Assembly (NCBI GenBank): GCA_016869435.1
Contig: VGEB01000006.1
Span: forward strand, 1-61,229
Origin: Alphaproteobacteria bacterium
Lineage (GTDB): Bacteria > Pseudomonadota > Alphaproteobacteria > Rhizobiales > Beijerinckiaceae
DNA: 61,229 nucleotides
Direction of reading: 5' to 3'
A program made the position numbers and the translations under genes. The notes beneath the pieces are model-generated. The model worked only from the letters and a program-made list of their open reading frames with translations. It had not been told where the DNA came from and searched no databases. This document shows positions 8,851-18,047 of this stretch, in pieces. Each line of letters begins with the position of its first letter. Position 1 is the first letter of the stretch.

Positions 8851-9945
8851 ATGCCCCTCTGGACGCCCGAACAGGACCAAGCGCTGATCGCGGTTGCGCG
8901 CTGGCTCGAAACGCCCGGCGCGTCCCAGGTTTTTCGACTGTTCGGCTTTGCTGGAACCGGCAAATCGACGCTCGCGCGCCATCTCGCCGAGCATGTCGAC
9001 GGCGACGTCGCCTTTGCGGCCTTCACCGGCAAGGCAGCGCTCGTCATGCGCTCGAAAGGCTGCAAGGACGCGCGGACGATCCACAGTCTCATTTATCGCG
9101 CCACCGACAGCGACGCCGAGGAGCCTTCCTTCGTTCTCAATGACGATAGCGACGCCGCGCATGCAAAGCTCATCGTCATCGACGAATGCTCGATGGTCGA
9201 TGAGGAACTCGGCCGCGATCTCCTTTCCTTCGGCAAGAAGGTCCTCGTGCTCGGCGATCCGGCGCAATTGCCGCCGGTCAAGGGCGGCGGCTACTTCACC
9301 GAAGCCGCGCCCGACGTGATGTTGACGGAGGTGCATCGGCAGGCGGCGGATAATCCGATCATTCGCTTGTCAATGGCGATCAGGGCCGGCGAGGGCGTCG
9401 AGCAAGGAATCTTTGGCGAGACGCGCGTTGTTCGTCGCGACTCGCTCGATCCCGCGCTCGTCACCGGCGCCGATCAGGTCCTCGTGGGATTGAACAAGAC
9501 TCGCCGCGCCTATAACGCGCGCCTGCGCGAGTTGCGCGGCTTTACCGGCGATCTGCCGCAGTCGGGCGACAAGCTCGTCTGCCTGCGCAACAATCGCAAA
9601 AAGGGGCTTCTGAACGGCGCGCTCTTTACGGTGAAGAGCGCCGGCGCCGTGCGCCGCGGCAAGGTGAGAATGCTGGTGACGCCGGAAGACGGCGAAGGCG
9701 TCAAATTCCAGCGCGTGGCCGTCATTCCGCAACTCTTCGGCGCCGAGAGCGACGTCCCGTACGCGCTTCGCAAGGATTCGGACGAGTTTGATTTCGGCTA
9801 TGCGCTAACTGTCCATAAAGCCCAGGGCTCGCAATGGGACGACGTGACGCTTTTCGATGAATCATTCGCTTTCCGCGAACATCGATCGCGCTGGCTCTAC
9901 ACCGGCGTGACGCGGGCGGCGAAAAAGCTGACGCTGGTGACGTAA
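8851..9945 (+). CDS. compact RecD/Dda-like SF1 DNA helicase
   Basis: 364 aa ATP-dependent helicase of superfamily 1B. Walker A GFAGTGKST is at 32-40, Walker B VIDECSMVDEE follows, then GDPAQLPPV (motif III), and the UvrD_C_2 region holds YALTVHKAQGSQWD (motif V) and LYTGVTRA (motif VI). It lacks the N-terminal domains of RecD and RecD2, so it resembles phage T4 Dda in compactness. I start at ATG 8851, since earlier in-frame residues are not conserved-looking. Probably a repair or replication-restart helicase; no nuclease partner is adjacent. Confidence 0.85.
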   Translation: MPLWTPEQDQALIAVARWLETPGASQVFRLFGFAGTGKSTLARHLAEHVDGDVAFAAFTGKAALVMRSKGCKDARTIHSLIYRATDSDAEEPSFVLNDDSDAAHAKLIVIDECSMVDEELGRDLLSFGKKVLVLGDPAQLPPVKGGGYFTEAAPDVMLTEVHRQAADNPIIRLSMAIRAGEGVEQGIFGETRVVRRDSLDPALVTGADQVLVGLNKTRRAYNARLRELRGFTGDLPQSGDKLVCLRNNRKKGLLNGALFTVKSAGAVRRGKVRMLVTPEDGEGVKFQRVAVIPQLFGAESDVPYALRKDSDEFDFGYALTVHKAQGSQWDDVTLFDESFAFREHRSRWLYTGVTRAAKKLTLVT

Positions 9946-9982
9946 TTCCTCAGAGGCGCCGTAGCGAAGCGACGCTCGGGAC

Positions 9983-11173
9983 TCACTTGCTCCAGGCATC
10001 GATGGCGTCAGCGAATACGCGCTCGCCGGACGGGCCTTTCTCCATGTTGATCGTCGCCGCGCGGCCGTCGTTGAGCTGCATCGGCAGATCCAACGCGGCG
10101 AGCGATCGCAACAGCAGAATATTGCGCGACTCGTGATCGCCGCGCATCAGCCCGATGAGGAAGTTATTTTCGGTGATCGCCACTGGAATGCCGACGACTT
10201 TTTCGCCCGATTGGGCGTCTGAGCGTCGCATTTGAATAGGCCCGATCGCCTTGACGCCGCCGATGGGACTGCCGGGCGCGACCGTGAACGACACGTTGAT
10301 CGTATGCGACGCGGAAAGCGTCGCGTCGGTATTCTTGCGAAACAGCAACGTCATTTTCAGCTTCGCGTCGGGGATGTCGATGTCGCCGCGAATGGCCGAT
10401 CCGACGGGTTCGCCGGGGCCGCCGACGTTCTCAAGCCGCCAGACGGCGGAGCCATTGTAGATTTTGTCGACCTTGGTTGGTTCGGCGAGCGAGCCGACCC
10501 ACATCTCGGCTTTTTGCGCCACCGGCACGGCCGGGCTGCGCGGCGCCGCTGGCTTGACCGCCGAGCCCTGGCCGCCGACGCGATCATTGATCTTACCGGA
10601 TTCCGGCGTGGTGGACGCCGATTTCTCGGGTTTGAGTTTGGCGAGATCTTCCGGCTGTTCGCGAAGCTGCCAGGCGAGCGTTCCGACAATCGCCACGAGC
10701 GCAACGACAACGCCGGCGATGGATAAAATCAAACGCATCGAGCGTTTCGGCTTCGGCGCCGGCGGCAGGGGCGCGGGCGGCCGCTGAAATTCGCGCGACG
10801 GCGCTTCGCTTGCGCTCGCGATGGAGGCATTTGGCGCGTCGCGCCAATTCGAATCTTCGATCTCCGCCGGCGCACGCTCGACCGGCTTTGCGCTTACGAT
10901 CGAATGCGGCGCGCGCGACGGCGTAGACGCTTCACCGCGAGGCTGCGGCGCCTGCGCCGCCTTTGCGGCCAGTTCAGTTTCGACTTGCACAATCGCTTCT
11001 TCGAGGGCGCGGCCCTCAGCGGCGATGTCGGCTTCGGCGACCGGCGGCTGGATGCCCCGCAACTGATTGAACAGCGCCTTGCGGGCGCGTTCGTACACGG
11101 CCTGACGCGAGTCTGGCGTGGACTGCGGCAGAGCGGCGACCGCCCGCGCGATCAGAGAATGGTAGTCTGCCAT
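9983..11173 (-). CDS. membrane-anchored protein of unknown function
   Basis: 396 aa. Residues 1-75 are helical (MADYHSLIARAVAALPQS at the start) and look cytoplasmic. A Pro/Ala/Ser-rich low-complexity linker with basic residues leads to one membrane helix (RLILSIAGVVVALVAIVGTLAW), then another Pro/Lys-rich linker and a C-terminal domain of about 170 residues predicted to face the periplasm (AEMWVGSLAEPTKVDKIYNGSAVW). Proteins of this layout occur in Hyphomicrobiales, but I know no assigned role. Convergent with the helicase gene. Confidence 0.75.
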   Translation of the reverse strand: MADYHSLIARAVAALPQSTPDSRQAVYERARKALFNQLRGIQPPVAEADIAAEGRALEEAIVQVETELAAKAAQAPQPRGEASTPSRAPHSIVSAKPVERAPAEIEDSNWRDAPNASIASASEAPSREFQRPPAPLPPAPKPKRSMRLILSIAGVVVALVAIVGTLAWQLREQPEDLAKLKPEKSASTTPESGKINDRVGGQGSAVKPAAPRSPAVPVAQKAEMWVGSLAEPTKVDKIYNGSAVWRLENVGGPGEPVGSAIRGDIDIPDAKLKMTLLFRKNTDATLSASHTINVSFTVAPGSPIGGVKAIGPIQMRRSDAQSGEKVVGIPVAITENNFLIGLMRGDHESRNILLLRSLAALDLPMQLNDGRAATINMEKGPSGERVFADAIDAWSK

Positions 11174-11363
11174 GTCAGTTTATGAGCATTTCCGGCATTG
11201 GGCGTCAATCCTGGCGCCGCCAGAGTCCAAGAAAATCCGGGGATTCTGAGGCGCCGTGCGGTGGGGTCTAAAATTGCGGACAAAGGAAACATCGTCGCTG
11301 CGTAAGCCGCATTGTGCTGATTGCGTGCAAACGTCCGGGTTCGCGCTCTGTAACGGAAGGGGT

Positions 11364-11873
11364 TCAGCGCTGGCGAAGTGGCGGGTCCATTTGCGCCGGC
11401 CTGGGCTCGGATGGCGCGGCGATCAGCCAGTAGATCGCTCCCGACAAGGCGCCAGTGAGAAAAAACAGAAGAGCGATGCGCAGTTCGAGCGGGCTCGCTT
11501 CACGGGCGCGGCCGAGTCCCTTCGCCGCGCGGACGATCCATGGAGAGGCGCCGGCAAGCGTGGCGCTCACGCCCGAATACCAAAGGAGCGTGCGTGCGCC
11601 GGCGATCTCGCCGATCAACGCCGCGATGGCGAGGGGCGCGGCGCAAGTGGCGATGACGATCGCCCAAAGGATGACTCCAAAGGTCGTCAGCGGATCCTTC
11701 AATCCGCCGCCGCGCAAATCGTCGTCGATGATGGCGAAGACGCCGGACATCGCCGCCTCGAACCCAGCTTCGCGTGTCGCCGGGTCCAAGAGCGCGGCGA
11801 CGAGCAGGAAAATGGCGCTCACGCCGACGGCGAGGACGAAGCCGAACGCCATGACGATGATTCGGCGAATCAT
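11364..11873 (-). CDS. multi-pass membrane protein of unknown function
   Basis: 169 aa with four hydrophobic segments: VMAFGFVLAVGVSAIFLLVA, TFGVILWAIVIATCAAPLAI, TLLWYSGVSATLAGASPWIV and ALLFFLTGALSGAIYWLIA. ATG 11873 begins the hydrophobic part; the longer frame upstream overlaps the HNH gene and is ignored. It follows the HNH gene by 28 bases on the same strand. Family not recognised. Confidence 0.65.
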   Translation of the reverse strand: MIRRIIVMAFGFVLAVGVSAIFLLVAALLDPATREAGFEAAMSGVFAIIDDDLRGGGLKDPLTTFGVILWAIVIATCAAPLAIAALIGEIAGARTLLWYSGVSATLAGASPWIVRAAKGLGRAREASPLELRIALLFFLTGALSGAIYWLIAAPSEPRPAQMDPPLRQR

Positions 11874-11901
11874 TGGAGCCCTCTCCCGGACGCGCGCCAA
11901 C

Positions 11902-12474
11902 CTATGGTTCGAGCACCGAATCCCAATAGAGGTAGTCCATCCAGCTTTCGTGTAGATAGTTGGGAGGAAATAGCCGGCCGTTGCGATGCAGATCGGCGAT
12001 CGATGGCTGGTAGGGCGCCTGGGCCGGCGACATATGCGCCTCATTCGGAAGGCGATCGCCCTTGCGCAAATTACAAGGCGAACACGCCGCGACGACGTTT
12101 TCCCACGTCGTCGCGCCTCCCTTCGATCGCGGAACGACGTGGTCGAACGTCAACTCCTCATGTTCGCCGCAATATTGGCAGGTGAAGCGATCACGCAGGA
12201 AAACATTGAATCGCGTAAACGCCGGCTGTCGAGTCGGCCGCACATATTCCTTCAGCGACACGACCGACGGCAGACGCATTTCGAAGCTGGGGCTTTTGAC
12301 CGTCCTGTCGTATTCCGAGACGATGTTGACGCGATCGAGGAACACCGCCTTGATCGCGTCCTGCCAACCCCATAGCGAGAGCGGATAGTAACTCAGAGGC
12401 CTGTAGTCGGCGTTGAGCACCAGCGCGGGACATGCCTGAGGCGACACGGTCTGTTGACGAAAGTGAGCGGTCAC
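11902..12474 (-). CDS. HNH endonuclease
   Basis: 190 aa. The HNH core has zinc-binding pairs C99/C102 (CQYC) and C131/C134 (CSPC), with the FDHVVPRSKGG motif at 110-120 and the middle Asn at N126. The N-terminal PALVLNADYRPLSYYPLSLW is typical of a family that is almost universal in Hyphomicrobiales and whose biological role is unclear. I chose GTG 12474 because ggagagg stands a few bases upstream and homologous proteins begin at that point; the frame is open to 12600. Confidence 0.85.
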   Translation of the reverse strand: MTAHFRQQTVSPQACPALVLNADYRPLSYYPLSLWGWQDAIKAVFLDRVNIVSEYDRTVKSPSFEMRLPSVVSLKEYVRPTRQPAFTRFNVFLRDRFTCQYCGEHEELTFDHVVPRSKGGATTWENVVAACSPCNLRKGDRLPNEAHMSPAQAPYQPSIADLHRNGRLFPPNYLHESWMDYLYWDSVLEP

Positions 12475-12869
12475 CCTGGCAGCCTCTCCAATTGAGAAGG
12501 GGCTTGCGGACCGCGCCAAGGTCCAGCCCTTTGCGATGGCGCATATTTTACAGGCACGACGACAGGGTTGTGAAGGCGCCGCGAAAGACATGGGCCGCAA
12601 TGCGGCGACCTCTTATTCTCAAATTTGTAGCGCACGGAAGCGGCGCTATATGATAAATGTTCGTAATTTCAATTGGATAGTCGGTTTTTTTCCCCGCGGA
12701 CAGTTTCATTCGGCTGTCGCTCTCGATCCAATTCGAGCATCGCGTTCTGCGGGCGCCGGCGAAGGAGGCCCGAGGTCTCCTGCAAAGGTCTCATGCTTTG
12801 GCAGGTTACGAGGATGCGGCAGTCTCTCGTCGCTTGCCGACTGACGACGGCCTGGCGCCTACTGTCCGG
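12475..12869. other. 395-base divergent intergenic region
   Basis: Between the HNH gene (minus) and sbcD (plus). It must carry both promoters. An 8-bp inverted repeat (aattggat at about 12670 and atccaatt at about 12728) brackets a T-run, but the loop is about 50 bases. I looked for the alphaproteobacterial LexA box GTTC-N7-GTTC, expected if sbcDC were SOS-controlled, and did not find it. Confidence 0.35.
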
Positions 12870-14072
12870 GTGATTCGCCTTCTTCACACCGCCGATTGGC
12901 ATCTGGGCGCGACTCTGCAGGGCTGGTCGCGCGAGACCGAGCATCGCGCCGCGCTGGCGCAGCTCGTCGCCATCGCCAGGGAACGGGCGGTTGACGCCGT
13001 CATCGTGGCGGGCGACGTTTTCGACAGTCTCAACCCTTCCGCAGACGCCCAGCGCCTGCTCTACGACACTTTGCGCGACTTACGCGCCGCCTGTCCGCAT
13101 GCGCGCATCGCGCTTATCGCCGGCAATCATGATCCCGCGGCGCGGCTCGAAGCGCCGCGCGCCTTGTTCGAGATGGCCGACGTCGTTTCGGTCGGCGCCT
13201 TCGCGCGCCGTGACGGCGTTTTCGACACGCGCGCGCATCTCTCGCCAATCCGAGACGCCAAGGGCCGGGTCGGCGCGCATGTGCTGGCGCTGCCTTATCC
13301 GCGCGCGGCGGATTTGCCTGTCGGCTGCGACGGCGCCGTTGGCGCTGTGCGCGCCGCCTATCGCGAGGCCGTCGAAGGCGCCCGGCGAGAGATCGGCATG
13401 ACGCCGCTAATCGTCACCGGCCACCTTCATGTCGCCGGCGGGCTCGAATCGGAAGGGTCAGAACGACGCATTCTGGTCGGCGGCGAACATGCCGTTCCGC
13501 CCGACGTATTTTCGGAAGATATCGCTTATGTCGCGCTCGGCCATCTGCATCGGCCGCAGTCGGTCGGCCGCGACACGATCCGCTATTCCGGTTCGCTCAT
13601 TGCGATGTCGAAAACGGAGATCGATTACGCGCACGGCGTCAGCATCGTCGATATTGACGATTCCGGCTCGGCCGCCATCGAACATGCGCCTTTCGACCGC
13701 GCCGTTCCTCATTTGCGGGCGCCCGCGACGGGCGCTCTGTCGATCGCCGAACTGGAGCCTGCGCTTGCGGCGATCGATCTCGACGCGTCGGCGCCGATCG
13801 AGAATTGGCCCTTCGTTCATCTCGCGATCAAAGTCGAGGGCCCGGCCGTGGGCGTGAAGGCCGAGGTCGACGCCATTTGCGAAAAATTTCCGCTGCGCGT
13901 GGTGTCGATGGCGATCGAGCGGCCACAAGCGACAATGCTGCAAGCCGAACCGCTGCGCCTCGCGGAACGAGCGCCCGCCGACCTGTTTCGCGAAGCGTTC
14001 GAGCAGACTCACGGCGTCGCGCCGACTGACGGCCATGTCGACTGTTTCGAGCGTCTTTTGCAGGAGGCGTGA
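12870..14072 (+). CDS. sbcD: exonuclease SbcD (Mre11-type nuclease)
   Basis: 400 aa manganese phosphoesterase that pairs with SbcC to process DNA hairpins and blocked ends. Phosphoesterase motifs in order: TADWHLG at the N-terminus, AGDVFDS, AGNHDP and the GHLH motifs (VTGHLHVAGG and ALGHLHRPQS). I took GTG 12870, which begins with the canonical IRLLHTADWHLG; a TTG at 12798 would add 24 residues. The TGA lies one base before the sbcC start, so the two are coupled. Confidence 0.93.
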   Translation: MIRLLHTADWHLGATLQGWSRETEHRAALAQLVAIARERAVDAVIVAGDVFDSLNPSADAQRLLYDTLRDLRAACPHARIALIAGNHDPAARLEAPRALFEMADVVSVGAFARRDGVFDTRAHLSPIRDAKGRVGAHVLALPYPRAADLPVGCDGAVGAVRAAYREAVEGARREIGMTPLIVTGHLHVAGGLESEGSERRILVGGEHAVPPDVFSEDIAYVALGHLHRPQSVGRDTIRYSGSLIAMSKTEIDYAHGVSIVDIDDSGSAAIEHAPFDRAVPHLRAPATGALSIAELEPALAAIDLDASAPIENWPFVHLAIKVEGPAVGVKAEVDAICEKFPLRVVSMAIERPQATMLQAEPLRLAERAPADLFREAFEQTHGVAPTDGHVDCFERLLQEA

Positions 14073-14073
14073 T

Positions 14074-17000
14074 TTGCGCATCCTGGCGATCAGAGGGGCC
14101 AATCTCGCCAGTCTCGCCGACGCGTTCGTGATCGACTTCGACAGCGAGCCGCTGCGCTCCGCGGGACTCTTCGCCATCACGGGGGAAACCGGCTCAGGCA
14201 AGTCGACGATCCTCGATACGATCTGTCTCGCCCTCTACGACAAGTTTCCGCGCGTCGCGGCGGCCGGCGCAAGCGAGGGCGCGCCGGATCCTTCCGGAGA
14301 GACGCTGGGTTCAGGCGACCCGCGGGCGATTTTGCGTCGCGGCGCCGGCCGCGGTTTCGCCGAGGCGGATTTCATCGGCAAGGACGGGCTGCGCTATCGG
14401 GCGCGCTGCGAGCTGCAGCGCGCGCGCGGCCGAGCGGCGGGCGCGTTGCAAAAGCGCGTTAGGTCGCTGTGGCGCATCGACGAGGCCGGCGAAATCGTCG
14501 CGGCGATCGAGAGCGGCATCGAGCCGGTAAATGCCCGCATTGTCGAGCTGACCGATCTCACCTTCGATCAGTTTCGCCGCACGGCGCTCTTGGCGCAGGG
14601 CGAATTCGACGCCTTTTTGCGCGCCGACGCGAAGGAGCGCGCCGAACTTCTCGAAAAGATCACCGGCGCCGAAATCTATGGCGTGCTGTCGAGACGCGCC
14701 TTCGAACGCGCCCGAGAGGCTCTGCAGGCGTCGACTCTTGTCGAACGCCGCCGCGCCGAAATCGGCGTGATGTCGGAAGGCGAGCGCGCCGACGCTGACG
14801 CCGATATTGCAGCGACCGAGGGCGAACGCGCCGAAGTCGCGAAACTTCGCGCCGAAACGCTGGAGGCGCTCAGCAGGCTCGACGCCTTTGAGCAGGCGCA
14901 AATGAAGCTCGCCCAGGCGATGACGGCGCGCACAGAAGCTTTGCGCGCGTTCGAGGAACAGTCGCTGAAGCGCGAGACGCTCGCGGCGCTGGCGGAAGTC
15001 GAACCCCTGCGCGCGCCGCGCGATGACATGCGCCGCGCGCAGGACGCAAAAGAACAGGCGATGCGCGCCGCCACAGAGGCCAAAGCGCGGGCGAATGCGG
15101 TGCAAGAGACTTTCTCCGCTCACGACGCTCAATCGCGATCGGCTGCGCAGGCATGCGCCGCGGCGGAAGCGGAGATCGCGCGTTTTGCGCCGCTCTGGAA
15201 CGAGGCCGCTGCGCTCGATGCGCGTATCGCCAATTTGGCGAACGAGGAAGAAAAGGCGCGCAAACTTGCCGAAGACGCCGCCTCACGAGCAGCGCAGAAG
15301 CGCGCCGAACGCGCCGATGCAGCGGCGCGGCTTGCCCAGATTCAGCAGGAGAAGGAGAGGGCGGACGCCGAGATCGCGCGCCTCGCGCCGGCGCGCCCGC
15401 TCAGCGAACGCTGGTCAGAAATTGAGGAATGGCTGTCGAAGCGCGGGGAGCTTTTGCAAGCCAGACGCACATGCGACAGCGCGCTGGCGTCGGCGGTCGC
15501 CGATCTTGTCCGCGGCGATGCGACGCTTGCCGAGTTCGACTCGCGCGATGCGCAGGATCGGGCGGCGAGCGAGAGGCTGACGATACAGATCGAAGAGCGC
15601 GATCGCGCGCTTCTCGCGCTCGACGAGCCGGCGTCGCTCACGCGCGCCGACGCCCTTGCGAGCGCGACGGAGCTTATTGAAGGCTTGCGCCGGAGCGCGC
15701 GCGCCTATGACGAGGCCGACGCCGCGGCGGCGTCGGCGCATCAGGATATTGCGCGTAGCGCGCAAGACGAAACCGCGCTTGCACAGAAGCTGGAAGATTT
15801 GCGCGCGCGTCGTGCGCAGTATGTTTTGCGGAGGACGGATGCGGAGCGCCTGGGCGAATTGGCGGACGCTGCGGCTGATGCTCATGCGTTGAGATTGCGC
15901 GCGACTCTGAGCGACGATGCGCCCTGCCCAGTGTGCGGCGCGCGCGAACATCCCTTCACCAATGGGCATGACGCCGCGAACGCATTGATCGATGCGTTGC
16001 GCGCAGGGCGCGACGAAGCGCAACGCGCGCTGAACGGGTTGGATGAGGAGATTGTCGCATTAAGCGCACGCGCCGCGCAGGCGCAGGCGCTTCACCAGGA
16101 CGCGACGCGTCGCGCAACGGAAGCGCGATCGGCTTGCGCGCGCGCGGAAACAGAATATGCGTCGGCGCTCAACGACGGTGGGGCGCGAAAGATTGTCCCT
16201 GAATTCGCGCCGCCCGCGTCAATCCTATCGGCCGCGCCGCGGCTGGACGAATTGGCGAAGGAGGTCGCGGCGGCGCGCGACGCCGTTGTGCAAAAGCTTG
16301 TCGCCGCGCGTCGCCTGCGCGAGGAACGCGATCGGCTCCGCGGCGCGCGCGAGGACGCGCGTCAGGCGCTCGACGCGCGTCAAGCGGAACGCGCCGGGCT
16401 CGCCAAAATTCTGGACTTGGCCCGCGAAACAAGGGCGCGCGCGAAAGCGGAAATCTCAGGACTTGCCGAGCGTCTGGAGTCGATCGATCGGGCGCTCGCG
16501 CCTTATCTGCGGCTTTGCGACCTCTCGGGCGCCGACATCGATCGCGACGCCGCTTTGGCGCGCAGGCGGCTCGAAGCGGCCGGCGCGCAATACCGGCAGG
16601 CGTCGGCGCGCGCGGATGAGTTCGCCGCAGCCTTCGCCGTGATCAGTCTCAAGGCGGAGCGTCTTTCCGCGGCGGCGGATGGAGAGTCCGCGCGCGAATC
16701 CGACGCCAAAGCCGATCATGAGGCGCGCGCGAAGGTTCTCGCTGACGCGCAGGGCGAACGCGCGCGGATTCTTGACGGCGATGCGACGGCGGCGCATCGC
16801 TCGCGCGTGCAGGATCGACATCAGTCGGCCGTTGAAGCGCGCGATGCGGCGCGCGAACGACTCGCGGAAGCGCAACAAGCAGTGACTGCCTGCGAGACCC
16901 GTTACGCCCATCTTGCCGATGCGGCGCAAAAGCTGGCGATTGACGCGGAGCAAGCGCGGGCGGCCTACACGGCGACGCTCGAAGCGGCAGGCGTCGACGA

Positions 17001-17862
17001 AGCTTCCGTGTCGCCTCTCCTGGCAATGACGCGCGATGAACAGGCGAAGCTGCGTGGCGCGGTTCAGGCCGCGGACGCCGAGCGCGCCGCCGCTGAGGTC
17101 GCGGTCGGGGCGCGGCAGCTCGATCTCGACGAAGCGCGCGCCGCCGCGCCGGCCGAAATTTCCCGCGAGTCGCTGGCCGCCGAGGAGAAGCGCGTCGCCG
17201 GTCGTCTCGATGAATTGTCGGCGCGGCTCGGCGCGCTGCGTGAGCGCCGCGTGAGAGACGACGAGGCGCGCGAACGCGCCTCCGCCCTCGGCGTGGAGCT
17301 CGAACAGGCCCGCGCGAACGCCAAGCTCTGGGGCGAAGTCAGCGAAGCGATCGGCTCGGCGAGCGGTGACAAGTTCCGACGCTTCGCCCAGGCGGCGACG
17401 CTGGAGCATCTCGTCGGCCTCGCAAACCAGCGGTTGAAGTTGCTGGCGCCGCGTTATGCGTTGGAGCGCTCGGGCGAGGTCGGGTCGCTCGGCCTTCAAA
17501 TCGTCGATCGCGATCTTGGCGACGAGCGCCGTTCGACGCGGTCGCTTTCCGGCGGAGAGCGCTTCCTTGCGTCGCTCGCGCTCGCCCTGGCGCTCGCCGG
17601 ACTCGAAGGGCGAAATTCTTTCGTGGACACGCTGTTCATCGACGAAGGTTTTGGCGCGCTGGATTCGGCCACGTTAGACGTCGCCATCGACGCGTTGGAG
17701 AAGCTGCAAGGGCAGGGGAGGCGCGTGGGCGTGATCAGCCACGTCGATTCGTTGCAGCAGCGGATTGCGACCAAGATTTGCGTCGAGCGTCGCGGCGGCG
17801 GCGTCAGCGTGGTGCGGCTACGCGCCGCCGCGGAAGAAGGGGCGATTGGGCGCCCGACTTAA
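14074..17862 (+). CDS. sbcC: exonuclease SbcC (Rad50-type ATPase)
   Basis: 1,262 aa SMC-like ATPase. Walker A GETGSGKST is at about 36-44, long Ala/Glu/Arg-rich coiled coils occupy about 200-600 and 640-1080, the zinc-hook CPVC is at 618-621 between them, and the C-terminal ABC signature LSGGERFLASLA and Walker B TLFIDEGFG complete the head. The start is TTG 14074, preceded by a perfect AGGAGG at 14062-14067. Forms the SbcCD complex with the upstream nuclease. Confidence 0.93.
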   Translation: MRILAIRGANLASLADAFVIDFDSEPLRSAGLFAITGETGSGKSTILDTICLALYDKFPRVAAAGASEGAPDPSGETLGSGDPRAILRRGAGRGFAEADFIGKDGLRYRARCELQRARGRAAGALQKRVRSLWRIDEAGEIVAAIESGIEPVNARIVELTDLTFDQFRRTALLAQGEFDAFLRADAKERAELLEKITGAEIYGVLSRRAFERAREALQASTLVERRRAEIGVMSEGERADADADIAATEGERAEVAKLRAETLEALSRLDAFEQAQMKLAQAMTARTEALRAFEEQSLKRETLAALAEVEPLRAPRDDMRRAQDAKEQAMRAATEAKARANAVQETFSAHDAQSRSAAQACAAAEAEIARFAPLWNEAAALDARIANLANEEEKARKLAEDAASRAAQKRAERADAAARLAQIQQEKERADAEIARLAPARPLSERWSEIEEWLSKRGELLQARRTCDSALASAVADLVRGDATLAEFDSRDAQDRAASERLTIQIEERDRALLALDEPASLTRADALASATELIEGLRRSARAYDEADAAAASAHQDIARSAQDETALAQKLEDLRARRAQYVLRRTDAERLGELADAAADAHALRLRATLSDDAPCPVCGAREHPFTNGHDAANALIDALRAGRDEAQRALNGLDEEIVALSARAAQAQALHQDATRRATEARSACARAETEYASALNDGGARKIVPEFAPPASILSAAPRLDELAKEVAAARDAVVQKLVAARRLREERDRLRGAREDARQALDARQAERAGLAKILDLARETRARAKAEISGLAERLESIDRALAPYLRLCDLSGADIDRDAALARRRLEAAGAQYRQASARADEFAAAFAVISLKAERLSAAADGESARESDAKADHEARAKVLADAQGERARILDGDATAAHRSRVQDRHQSAVEARDAARERLAEAQQAVTACETRYAHLADAAQKLAIDAEQARAAYTATLEAAGVDEASVSPLLAMTRDEQAKLRGAVQAADAERAAAEVAVGARQLDLDEARAAAPAEISRESLAAEEKRVAGRLDELSARLGALRERRVRDDEARERASALGVELEQARANAKLWGEVSEAIGSASGDKFRRFAQAATLEHLVGLANQRLKLLAPRYALERSGEVGSLGLQIVDRDLGDERRSTRSLSGGERFLASLALALALAGLEGRNSFVDTLFIDEGFGALDSATLDVAIDALEKLQGQGRRVGVISHVDSLQQRIATKICVERRGGGVSVVRLRAAAEEGAIGRPT

Positions 17863-17984
17863 GCTCCAAAAAGAATTTGGCTGTTGCCTGGAAGCCACAA
17901 AAAACAAAGCTCAATCCAGAAAACTGTTGTACTGGCGCCACAACATTCCGCTCTTGTCCTGTCACATTGCCCCCAGCGCCCAAA

Positions 17985-18002
17985 TTGTCACGGCTCTGTC
18001 AT
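17985..18002 (+). promoter_or_regulatory. PhoB box upstream of porin
   Basis: Two direct 7-mers, TTGTCAC (17985-17991) and CTGTCAT (17996-18002), are separated by 4 bases, which is the standard 11-base-pitch PhoB box. An additional half site CTGTCAC sits at 17959-17965 but is not in phase with them. The position, about 45 bases before the porin ATG, fits activation of that gene under phosphate limitation. Seen in sequence; PhoB control is inferred. Confidence 0.7.
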
Positions 18003-18047
18003 TCAGCCCCGGCTTCTTGCGCCCGAACCTTAACGGGGAACAAGAAG

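Noticed and set aside
12475-12869. Possible LexA/SOS control of sbcDC
   Set aside because: No GTTC-N7-GTTC site was found in the divergent region.
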